NCBI GenBank assembly: GCA_016876015.1
Contig: VGOD01000016.1
Coordinates: 1-50,601 of the forward strand
Length of the DNA: 50,601 nt
Reading direction: 5' to 3'
Source: Chloroflexota bacterium
GTDB lineage: Bacteria > Chloroflexota > Anaerolineae > CG2-30-64-16
The notes beneath the pieces are model-generated. The model was given only the letters and a program-made list of their open reading frames with translations, searched no databases and was not told the origin of the DNA. The translations under genes were made by a program, and so were the position numbers. Below, one piece after another: positions 37,122-43,861 of this stretch. The stretch's first letter is position 1. The number at the start of each line of letters is the position of its first letter.

Positions 37122-38195
37122 CTATCGAAGCCCTGAATAGGGGAAGGTGTTGGTGAGCAACTGGCCGATCTCACGCACCGTCACCACGCCGAGCAACAAC
37201 AAGGCGAACCCAAAGCCGATCAGGTGCACCAGGCCCTCGCGCGCCGGCTCGATGCGTTTGCGACGGATGGCTTCCACCAACACGAAGAGCAGACGGCCGC
37301 CGTCGAAAGCCGGGATCGGCAGCAGATTGGTGAAGCCCAACGCCACGCTCAGGGCAGCCACCAACTGCAGGATCGGATCCACTGTGCGCGCCGAGCGCAC
37401 CACGTCGCCGGTCACCGCTGCGATGCCCACCGGCCCCAGCAGCCCGGCGTCGCCGATCGGCCGGCGCTCGCGGATCAGCGTGGCGGGGATTTGCAGAGTC
37501 ATCCAGATCACCGCGCCCGTCGTTCTGACCGCGGTCCAGGTCGCTTCTGGCAGCGCCGCGGCCCGGTAGGTGATCTGATAGTCAAGCACGACGCCCAGAG
37601 GCCCCTGGTTGGTGGGTACTTCGATGCGTGGGGTCATCGTCAGCGTCAACGTCTGGTCCCCGCGCGCCACGCGATAGGCGACGGGCTGGCCGCGGTGCGC
37701 CTCGGTGTGCTTGCGCAGGTCTTCGACCGCAGCGAAGGAGACATCGCCTGCGCCGACGATCCGGTCGCCGGGCTGCATACCAGCTTGCGCGGCCGGCGTG
37801 TCCGCCATGATCTCCTTCACCGTCGTGGTGGTGAGCACGTTGGGAATGCCCGCGAGCATGATCACCGCGGTGAAGAGCACGATGGCCAACAGGAAATTCA
37901 TCGTCGAGCCCGCGAGCAGTGTCGTCGCGCGCGCAAGCTTTGAGGCGGAAGCGAAGCTGCCCGGCAGGGAAGGATCATCTTCCCCGCGCATGCGCACGAA
38001 TCCGCCGAACGGGATGATATTGATCGAATAGATGGTTCCGTTGCGCTCGAACAGCTTGAACAGGCGGGGCGGAAATCCGAAGCCGAATTCCTCGACCACG
38101 ATGCCGTTGCGCTTGGCCGCGAGGAAATGCCCCAGCTCATGCACGAACACTACGATCCCCATCACGATGATGAACGACAGAACAGTTACACCCAT
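37122..38195 (-). CDS. rseP: RseP-type M50 site-2 zinc metalloprotease
   Basis: 357 aa from ATG 38195 (AGAGGG upstream); an in-frame ATG at 38234 lacks support. Intramembrane protease: HELGH (residues 19-23) in TM1 and NLLPIPAFDGGRLLF near residue 305 supply the zinc ligands. A PDZ domain lies between (about 118-195: EIMADTPAAQAGMQPGDRIVGAGD). The family cleaves membrane-bound anti-sigma factors or signal-peptide remnants. No anti-sigma gene is adjacent. It lies downstream of isopentenyl phosphate kinase and immediately upstream of the zinc-ribbon/LysM membrane protein, which could be a partner or substrate. Confidence 0.92.
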   Translation of the reverse strand: MGVTVLSFIIVMGIVVFVHELGHFLAAKRNGIVVEEFGFGFPPRLFKLFERNGTIYSINIIPFGGFVRMRGEDDPSLPGSFASASKLARATTLLAGSTMNFLLAIVLFTAVIMLAGIPNVLTTTTVKEIMADTPAAQAGMQPGDRIVGAGDVSFAAVEDLRKHTEAHRGQPVAYRVARGDQTLTLTMTPRIEVPTNQGPLGVVLDYQITYRAAALPEATWTAVRTTGAVIWMTLQIPATLIRERRPIGDAGLLGPVGIAAVTGDVVRSARTVDPILQLVAALSVALGFTNLLPIPAFDGGRLLFVLVEAIRRKRIEPAREGLVHLIGFGFALLLLGVVTVREIGQLLTNTFPYSGLR

Positions 38196-38285
38196 TGCAC
38201 CCTCTCTATCTTCCCTCTCCATCCCATCCTGCATCTCTCTGCATTATACCTCTAGCCGCAGCATCTCACAAAACCGCCTTGACTT

Positions 38286-39113
38286 CTATGGTCGCTGCCC
38301 GCTGATGCGTGTACCCGCGCGGACAGCAGGATCGCACAGAACTTCGCGCACCAGGCCCTCTTGCAGCCCCGAGACGATCTGCACTGCGGCCAAAGACGGC
38401 GTAGTCTGCACCAGCGCGACCATCTGAGTCACTTTGGCGGCCATGCCGCCCGTGACATCCACCCCGCGCGAGCCGCCGAGCACGTGCAGCACCGCGGGCA
38501 GAGTTGCAGGCGTGATCTCGGCGATCAGCTCGCCTGTCGCGGCGCTGGCAGGATCGGCCGTGAGCACGCCGGTCGTCTCGCCGGCCAGGATCACCCGTTG
38601 GGGCGCCAGCCGGGGGGCCAGCCAGCGAAAGATCTCCTCGGTCGAGATGATCGTGCCCCCGCGCACGTCGTCCAGCGCGACATCGCCGTAGACGACCGGA
38701 GCCAGGCCATTGGCCAACGCCGCACGCAGAGGACGCACGTCCAGGTCCCGCAGTTCCCCGGCGTGGCACGCGGCTGACGCCGAGGGCTGCACACCCAGCG
38801 CCGGCGCACCGGCGTCCCCCAACGCATCCACCACCAGGCGGTTGAGCTGCGCCGCGGCCCGGCCGGTCTCCGCATACCCGCGCCATTCCTCCCGCGACCG
38901 CACCCCGCCGCGCGTGCCGTGCTTGCTGGCCGTGATGTGGCCGAACGATCCGCTGCCGTGGCCGATCAGCAGGCGCAGGCCCGGCCGGTCAGCCAGCGCG
39001 GCGGCGATCTCGGCTGCCAGCCGCGCCAGCACAGCGGGCCGCAACACCTGGGGTCGCGTCTTGTCGGTCAGCAGCGAGCCGCCAAGCTTGAGGAAGATGA
39101 GTTCACTACCCAC
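38286..39113 (-). CDS. Isopentenyl phosphate kinase
   Basis: 275 aa from GTG 39113 (GAAGG five bases upstream); the frame is open to 39191 but there overlaps the DUF126 gene. Amino-acid-kinase fold: FLKLGGSLLTDK at the N-terminus, LLIGHGSGSFGH with the catalytic His characteristic of isopentenyl phosphate kinase, VVYGDVALDD, ISTEEIFRWLA, and DVTGGMAAKV near the C-terminus. It converts isopentenyl phosphate plus ATP to isopentenyl diphosphate, the last step of the archaeal-type or Roseiflexus-type mevalonate branch. The adjacent DUF126 gene strengthens the isoprenoid link. Confidence 0.9.
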   Translation of the reverse strand: MGSELIFLKLGGSLLTDKTRPQVLRPAVLARLAAEIAAALADRPGLRLLIGHGSGSFGHITASKHGTRGGVRSREEWRGYAETGRAAAQLNRLVVDALGDAGAPALGVQPSASAACHAGELRDLDVRPLRAALANGLAPVVYGDVALDDVRGGTIISTEEIFRWLAPRLAPQRVILAGETTGVLTADPASAATGELIAEITPATLPAVLHVLGGSRGVDVTGGMAAKVTQMVALVQTTPSLAAVQIVSGLQEGLVREVLCDPAVRAGTRISGQRP

Positions 39114-39145
39114 AAGAACCTTCGCGCAATTCGTGGCAAGAACTC

Positions 39146-39547
39146 CTATCTTCGTGTTACGGTGAGGGTTCCATCTTCTATCACCACCCAATCGCCGTCC
39201 TGGATTTGGGCGATGTCCACCTGGTCCACCATCGGAATATCGGCGATGATGGCGCCCACTGCGACGATGGCCTCGCTCTCGGCATTGATGATCGCAGCCG
39301 GTCCCACGCGGTTGTGCGCCAGGCGCAAGATCGTGTAGGAGCCGACCGTGCTGCCCTTGCCGGTGGGGAAGACGAGAACCTTGCCCGCGACCGACTGGCC
39401 CTGCAACGGGTGGCCCGGCTCCAGCACAATGCCGGTGTCGGGGTCCACGCCGCCCAGGAAGCCGATCGGCGCGGGCGAAACCAGCGCTCGCCCCTCAGCG
39501 CGGCCGGACTTGATCATGCGACCGTGGAGAACGAATTCTGCTGACAT
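39146..39547 (-). CDS. Aconitase-X small (swivel) subunit, DUF126; phosphomevalonate dehydratase candidate
   Basis: 133 aa from ATG 39547. The family pattern is clear: FVLHGRMIKSGRAEGRALVS, PIGFLGGVDPDTGIV, GHPLQGQSVAGKVLVFPTGKGSTVGSYTI (in parts) and PAAIINAESEAIVAVGAIIADIPMVD. DUF126 proteins are the swivel domain of aconitase X enzymes. In archaea this pair is phosphomevalonate dehydratase; in other bacteria it is hydroxyproline dehydratase. Its place 32 bases before isopentenyl phosphate kinase argues for the isoprenoid role (inference). The large subunit (DUF521) is not in this window. Confidence 0.85.
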   Translation of the reverse strand: MSAEFVLHGRMIKSGRAEGRALVSPAPIGFLGGVDPDTGIVLEPGHPLQGQSVAGKVLVFPTGKGSTVGSYTILRLAHNRVGPAAIINAESEAIVAVGAIIADIPMVDQVDIAQIQDGDWVVIEDGTLTVTRR

Positions 39548-39562
39548 GGTGCACGATACCAT

Positions 39563-39601
39563 AAAAAGGAACCAGGTTCCGGCTAGGAAGACCTGGTTCC
39601 T
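39563..39601 (-). terminator. Hairpin with T-run upstream of the DUF126 gene
   Basis: On the minus strand AGGAACCAGGT pairs with ACCTGGTTCCT (11-bp perfect stem, 13-base loop) and is followed by TTTTAT, the form of an intrinsic terminator. It ends about 16 bases before the DUF126 start, so it may be a terminator of upstream transcription, an attenuator or another mobile palindrome. Confidence 0.55.
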
Positions 39602-39805
39602 GGATAGGCAGGATTATACGTCGCTCGGCCGCGGGTGTCAAAGTTGTGGAGCGCCTACCTGGCTTCTGCGCATCTCGCTGCTCTATCGTGGACGGGCCAT
39701 TTCGAGGGAGGGCCGCGATGAGATATAATGGCTCCTGAAGCGCTTGATGGTGCGCCCGATGGCCGCTGGACGCTGAATCGCGCACCCAGCTCCGCTGGAG
39801 GCTCG
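39602..39805. other. Gene-poor gap, no recognisable gene
   Basis: Part of the 405-base stretch (39548-39952) between the divergent DUF126 and mrp remnants; the rest holds the hairpin above and the repeat at 39806-39950. I see only short frames with no family likeness and a TATAAT at 39724-39729 lacking a -35 box. Confidence 0.5.
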
Positions 39806-39950
39806 ATGTCATTGATCATCCTAACCCGGACGAGCCGGAACCAAACAGGACGATTGGCCACGGATGGCACGGATTACACAGATTGGCCCTTTCCTCCGTG
39901 AAATCCGTGTAATCCGTGGCCGAGAATTCTTGTCGCCGGTGCAAGAATTG
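39806..39950. repeat. About 145-bp palindromic dispersed repeat, copy 1
   Basis: Shares with 43625-43756 the segments CTAACCCGGACGAGCCGG, GAACCAAACAG and GCACGGATTACAC, then CCGTGAAATCCGTGTAATCC and GTGCAAGAATT. The core CACGGATTACAC...GTGTAATCCGTG is a palindrome. Its right end coincides with the point where mrpA coding sequence begins. Confidence 0.85.
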
Positions 39951-39952
39951 GC

Positions 39953-40315
39953 GCGTTCACCAAATCGGCGCAGACCCCTTTTCACATCTGGCTGCCAGAT
40001 GCGATGCAGGCCCCGACGCCAGCCAGCGCCTATCTTCATTCCGCCACCATGGTCAAGGCGGGCATCTATCTGCTGGCCCGGCTTCACCCTGCGCTCGGCG
40101 GGACCGATTCCTGGCGCTTCGTCGTTGTCATCGCAGGCGCGATCACGTTGTTGTCAGGCGCATACCTGGCCTTCAAGCAGACCGATCTCAAAGCGCTTTT
40201 AGCCTACAGTACGATCAGCGCGTTGGGGTTGCTTGTGATGTTGATCGGCTTGGGTACGCCGTTGGCGCTGAAGCCAGTAGCCTTCTGGTGGGCCTCCTGC
40301 TGGGCTATGCCGTGA
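39953..40315 (+). pseudogene. mrpA: mrpA fragment (Na+/H+ antiporter subunit A)
   Basis: In frame from 39953 ([21 protein letters not shown]) through [20 protein letters not shown] and [19 protein letters not shown]. This is the core of the MrpA/NuoL-type proton-conducting subunit (about 100 residues of roughly 750). It keeps the lysines of TM7/TM8 ([20 protein letters not shown]) but has no start and lacks both flanks. The left edge abuts a palindromic repeat; the right edge joins mrpE sequence. Clearly nonfunctional, most likely the product of deletion of mrpA ends and mrpB-D. Confidence 0.88.
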
Positions 40316-40689
40316 TCGGCGTAAGTCAGCGGGTCCTGGGCAGCAGGGGTTATACGGTCAAGGTAGTCCAGGTAGTCCGTCTCCTGGCGTTCATCGCCTG
40401 GGAGATCATCACCGCGAGCCTGGCGCTGGCATGGTTGGTCATCCAGCCGCGGCCCGCGTTGCGACCTGGCGTCGTCGCAGTGCCACTTGAGGCGCGCACC
40501 GATTTGGAGATCACGATCCTGGCGAACGTGATCACCCTCTCGCCTGGCACGCTGTCTTTGGATGTGGCAGCCGATCGCGGCACACTCTATATACATACGA
40601 TCTATTTTCGCAGGATACCCGGGTGGTCGGGGACCGTACTCGATGAGCTGGCCGGGCACTACGACCCCAACACGCACGAACTCCGCTAG
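40273..40689 (+). pseudogene. mrpE: mrpE remnant (Na+/H+ antiporter subunit E) fused behind mrpA fragment
   Basis: Encodes [21 protein letters not shown], then VVRLLAFIAWEIITASLALAWLVIQP, VAVPLEARTDLEITILANVITLSPGTLSLDV and YIHTIYFRRIPG (quoted in parts). This is most of MrpE, lacking only its first 20-30 residues. No ATG precedes it in frame near the junction at about 40260-40275. A GTG at 40288 exists, so a shortened product is conceivable but without partner subunits. It ends 13 bases before the CBS gene, preserving the original operon order. Confidence 0.82.
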
Positions 40690-40702
40690 AAGGAGCTTGC
40701 CC

Positions 40703-41179
40703 ATGAAGACACTGCGCGTTGCTCAAGTCTGTACTCAGGCACCCATGCATGCCCTGGTCGTGCAGCAAGACACTCCGCTGGAGGAAGTCATTCGCGACTT
40801 CGCTTCCGATCACACCTTGCGGGGCATCTTTCTGGTTGACGACGCCGGGCGGCTTGCCGGCGTGATCAATCGCCACGATCTGCTGGCGTGGGCGCGTTTT
40901 CAGTTCAACCTATCCAGCCGGTCTGAACCGTTGCGCCTGAGCCAGGTGCGCCGAATGGTGTCGGCCGCCCATGCGTGTGATCTGGCTGCCCCAGGCAGCA
41001 GACAGGCCGCCGTGCGGCCGGAGGATAGCCTGGAGGATGCCCTGGAGAGAATGGCACGCTATGATTTGACAGACATCCCAGTGGTGGATGCTGCAGGCCG
41101 CATCGTGGATGATTTGCGCCTGAGCGAGGTCCTCCTTTCTGCTCTGAGTGCTCAGGGCGAAGCCCACGAAGTGCGATAG
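40703..41179 (+). CDS. CBS-domain protein (former mrp-operon gene)
   Basis: 158 aa; AAGGAG is ten bases before ATG 40703. Two CBS motifs are visible: residues about 8-60 (APMHALVVQQDTPLEEVIRDF, LRGIFLVDDAGRLAGVINRHDLL) and about 100-150 (VRPEDSLEDALERMARYDLTDIPVVDAAGRIVDDLRLSEVL), quoted in pieces. CBS pairs bind adenine nucleotides and regulate transporters or enzymes. Position directly after the mrpE remnant suggests it once tuned the antiporter; its present role is unknown. Confidence 0.85.
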   Translation: MKTLRVAQVCTQAPMHALVVQQDTPLEEVIRDFASDHTLRGIFLVDDAGRLAGVINRHDLLAWARFQFNLSSRSEPLRLSQVRRMVSAAHACDLAAPGSRQAAVRPEDSLEDALERMARYDLTDIPVVDAAGRIVDDLRLSEVLLSALSAQGEAHEVR

Positions 41180-41207
41180 CGCGCTTGGCACGGTGTTCAG
41201 ATCCCAA

Positions 41208-41852
41208 ATGCCCCCAACACACTCGTCCTATGACCGGCTGAGCCGCTGGTACGACTGGCTGGCGAATGGGTCCGAGGGGCCATTTCGCCAGCTCGGTCTG
41301 CGTCTGCTGCAGCCGACGGCAGGGGAAACGCTGCTGGAGATCGGGGCCGGCACGGGACATGGGTTGGTTGCGCTCAGTCGGGCGGCCGGCGCCACCGGTC
41401 TGGCGTGCGGCGTTGATCTCTCCGCGGGGATGTGCCGCGTCGCCGCTGCGCGGCTGCGCCGCGCGAGCGTGCGCGAGGGGGTCCTTCTCGCGCACGGCGA
41501 CGCGCTCCGGCTGCCCTTCCCGTCTGCGCGCTTCGATGCGATCTGCATGAGCTTCACCCTGGAGCTCTTCGGTCCGGCCGAGATGGCGGGCGTGCTGGCG
41601 GAGTGCCGCCGCGTGCTTCGGGAGGATGGCCGCGTGGGGGTCGTGGCGCTGGACCAGGCTGAACCTGCCAACTGGATGACACGGCTGTACGGCTGGGTGC
41701 ATCGGCGCTTCCCGACCTGGGTGGACTGCCGGCCGATTCCGGTCGAGGAGATCTTGTCCCGGCATGGCTTCCGGCCCATCGCGGCCGCAGCAGGGAAGAT
41801 GTGGGGCCTGCCCGTCAAGGCCGTGGTCGCGCGCACGATGGTTGGGGCATAA
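41208..41852 (+). CDS. Class I SAM-dependent methyltransferase (UbiE/MenG-like)
   Basis: 214 aa from ATG 41208; a GTG at 41148 would overlap the CBS gene. YDRLSRWYDWLANGSEGPFRQLGL is a typical UbiE-type beginning. Motif I is LLEIGAGTGHGL, motif II LACGVDLSAGMC, then AHGDALRLPFPSARFDAICMSFTLELF and RRVLREDGRVGVVAL. The C-terminal WVHRRFPTWVDCRPIPVEEIL region contains the substrate side, 'GLPVKAVVARTMVGA' being the end. The target, perhaps a quinone precursor or small molecule, cannot be decided. Confidence 0.85.
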   Translation: MPPTHSSYDRLSRWYDWLANGSEGPFRQLGLRLLQPTAGETLLEIGAGTGHGLVALSRAAGATGLACGVDLSAGMCRVAAARLRRASVREGVLLAHGDALRLPFPSARFDAICMSFTLELFGPAEMAGVLAECRRVLREDGRVGVVALDQAEPANWMTRLYGWVHRRFPTWVDCRPIPVEEILSRHGFRPIAAAAGKMWGLPVKAVVARTMVGA

Positions 41853-41879
41853 AGGACCGGCCGCGGCGCTCGGCGTGTG

Positions 41880-41909
41880 TTGCTCCTTCAATAGTTCGTG
41901 TGGTACAAT
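41880..41909 (+). promoter_or_regulatory. Possible promoter before the hydroxyacyl-CoA dehydrogenase gene
   Basis: TTGCTC (41880-41885), 18-base spacer, TACAAT (41904-41909), in the 267-base gap 41853-42119. Moderate match to sigma-70 consensus. Confidence 0.4.
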
Positions 41910-42008
41910 CAACGCGTAGCGAGACGGTCACCCAGGCGATTGCGCGCTTCTGGCTGGCGAAAGGGGATGCCAAAACCGTCACCCTGTCCCGAGAATGGCC
42001 CGGCTGGC

Positions 42009-42078
42009 CTCACGCAAAGGGCGTAAAGGACACTGGAGTGCCTCTGGCCGCCTCTGCGTCTTGGCGTCTTTGCGTGAG
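42009..42078. repeat. Palindromic repeat, CTCACGCAAAG arms
   Basis: CTCACGCAAAG (42009-42019) is perfectly mirrored by CTTTGCGTGAG (42068-42078), with a 48-base interior. It lies between the promoter candidate and the dehydrogenase start and contains no gene. Confidence 0.8.
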
Positions 42079-42119
42079 CTTTTCATCAACTTTCGCTTCG
42101 TCTCCGGGAGGATCTTCAG

Positions 42120-43145
42120 ATGGAAAACGGTATCCCCTGGACCGGCCAGGGCGGGCTGAAGGATGCTGGCGCAATCTCGCAGGTCGCGATCATCGGTACC
42201 GGGCAAATGGGCCCCGGCATCGCTGTGACCACGACCCTTGCCGGCTGCCCAACGACCCTGGTCGGCCGCACAGCCGACAGCCTGGCGCATGGCCGCAGCC
42301 GGTTCGCTGCCAGCCTGGCGTTCCTCGTCGAGCACGGGCTGGCGACGGCCGAGGCGTCCGCCGCGGCCACGGCGCGGCTGACGCTCACCACGGAGGTCCA
42401 GGCCGTCGCCTCGGCCGATCTGGTGATCGAGTCCATCGTCGAGCACCTGCCGACGAAGCAGCAGTTGTTTCGGGAGCTGGATGATCTGTGCCCGCCGGCG
42501 GTGATCCTGGCCACCAACACCTCTGGGCTGCGCATCTCCGACATCGCCAGCCTGATGAGCCGGCCCGAACGGGCTGTCACGACCCATTTCTGGAATCCGG
42601 GCCACCTGATGCCGCTGGTGGAAGTGATCCAGGGCGAGCGGACGGCCGAGGAGACAGTGCAGCGCGCCTATCGCTTTCTCCAGCGGTGCGGCAAGCGGCC
42701 GGTCATCGGCCGCAAGGACGTGCCCGGCCAGATTTGCAACCGGCTGCAGCAGGCGCTGATACGCGAGGCGATCTACATGGTGCAGGAGGGGATCGCTAGC
42801 GCCGAGGACGTGGAGACTGCGCTCAAGGCCGGCGCGGGGCTGCGTTGGCCCGTCTATGGGCCGTTCGAGCACTCCGACTTCGTGGGGCTGACGTTGACGC
42901 TGGCGGTGCAGACGGCAGTGTTGCCCAGCCTGTGCAACTCAACCGAACCGGGCCAATATCTGAAGGACCTGGCGGCGGCCGGACACCTGGGCGCACGCAC
43001 GGGCCAGGGCTTCCACGATTGGCGCCAGCGCAGCATGGACGATCTGCTTCGGACACGCGATCGCTTCCTGGCCGAGCGGCTGCGCGAAGCCGGTCAGACG
43101 GCCGGGCCGCAGGCGGCGCCGCGTCCACAGGAGGCGCGGCCGTGA
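42120..43145 (+). CDS. 3-Hydroxyacyl-CoA dehydrogenase family protein
   Basis: 341 aa; GGGAGG is nine bases before ATG 42120. NAD-binding Rossmann motif VAIIGTGQMGPGIA (about 22-35), then ADLVIESIVEHLPTKQQLF, ILATNTSGLRISDIA, THFWNPGHLMPLVEVI and CGKRPVIGRKDVPGQICNRL (the usual F/I-x-x-N-R region). The C-terminal dimerisation domain ends with QGFHDW. Oxidises 3-hydroxyacyl-CoA or a related acid with NAD+; the TTHFWNP (in place of HFFNPP) is a variant of the catalytic His motif. The first 18 residues (MENGIPWTGQGGLKDAGA) come from two dispersed repeats and are extra. The gene overlaps the next one by four bases. Confidence 0.9.
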   Translation: MENGIPWTGQGGLKDAGAISQVAIIGTGQMGPGIAVTTTLAGCPTTLVGRTADSLAHGRSRFAASLAFLVEHGLATAEASAAATARLTLTTEVQAVASADLVIESIVEHLPTKQQLFRELDDLCPPAVILATNTSGLRISDIASLMSRPERAVTTHFWNPGHLMPLVEVIQGERTAEETVQRAYRFLQRCGKRPVIGRKDVPGQICNRLQQALIREAIYMVQEGIASAEDVETALKAGAGLRWPVYGPFEHSDFVGLTLTLAVQTAVLPSLCNSTEPGQYLKDLAAAGHLGARTGQGFHDWRQRSMDDLLRTRDRFLAERLREAGQTAGPQAAPRPQEARP

Positions 43146-43606
43146 CGCTGATGAAGTGGTTCGAGAGCGAGGAGCAAGGAGTCGTCATCGTCTCGCTCGG
43201 TCATGGCGACCTGCTCCTGGAAAGCCTGCGCCGCGTGGCGGCTGAGGCCGACATCCACACCGGCGTCATCATGACGGGCCTGGGCAGCCTGACGCGCGGG
43301 CGCATTCACTGGGTCGTGACCAACGAGATGCCGCCCCAGGATCGGTTCGAGGAGCTAGAGGGGCCGCTCGAGGTGGTCGGCTTCAGCGGCATCATCGCGG
43401 GTTACGAGCCGCACGTGCACATCAGCCTGATGACAGCCGACGGGAAGTTCTATGGCGGCCACCTGGAAGATGGGTGTGCGATCCTGACCCTCTCGGAAAT
43501 CTCGATTCTGCGCGCGCCTGATCTCAGGCTGACCCGACGCCCGCGCGGGGACAATGCCATCAGGCTTCTAGACAGGGAAGACCCGGGCGCCGTAGCGTCT
43601 AACTGA
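43142..43606 (+). CDS. PPC/DUF296-domain protein
   Basis: 154 aa from GTG 43142, overlapping the dehydrogenase stop (GTGA); AGGAGG lies seven bases upstream, better than for ATG 43151. The single PPC (PCC) domain shows SLGHGDLLLESLRRVAAEADI, GVIMTGLGSLTRGRI, LEVVGFSGIIAG and 'HVHISLMTADGKFYGGHLEDG'. Its His-x-His resembles metal-binding bacterial PPC proteins. In plants the domain is tied to AT-hook DNA-binding, while free-standing bacterial versions have uncertain roles. Translational coupling to the dehydrogenase suggests a linked function. Confidence 0.85.
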   Translation: MTLMKWFESEEQGVVIVSLGHGDLLLESLRRVAAEADIHTGVIMTGLGSLTRGRIHWVVTNEMPPQDRFEELEGPLEVVGFSGIIAGYEPHVHISLMTADGKFYGGHLEDGCAILTLSEISILRAPDLRLTRRPRGDNAIRLLDREDPGAVASN

Positions 43607-43624
43607 CAGGAGTTACGTGGTCGC

Positions 43625-43834
43625 ATGTCATTGCCCTAACCCGGACGAGCCGGAACCAAACAGCCACGGATTGCACGGATTACACTGATTCGCCTTTGCC
43701 TTTCCGTGAAATCCGTGTAATCCGTGGCCAAATCCTTGCCGTCTGTGCAAGAATTCGGCTGGTAAGTGCCTAAAGGGGGCCTGCGGCTCCGAGCGCAGTA
43801 TCGCTCGCAATCCTGAAGGATGCTTCGCAATGAC
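43625..43834. repeat. Palindromic dispersed repeat copy 2 plus a TCCTGAAGGATGC element
   Basis: 43625-43756 is homologous to 39806-39950 (same CACGGATTACAC/GTGTAATCCGTG palindrome and flanks). Further on, TCCTGAAGGATGCTTCGCAA at 43811-43830 is a relative of the hemB insertion. Together they fill most of the 255-base gap 43607-43861; no gene is seen there. Confidence 0.85.
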
Positions 43835-43861
43835 ACGGGACTGCGTGTTCTGTAACTCATC

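Noticed and set aside
40703-41179. Upstream start at 40562 for the CBS gene
   Set aside because: It would overlap the mrpE remnant in another frame, and the ATG at 40703 has a good ribosome site.
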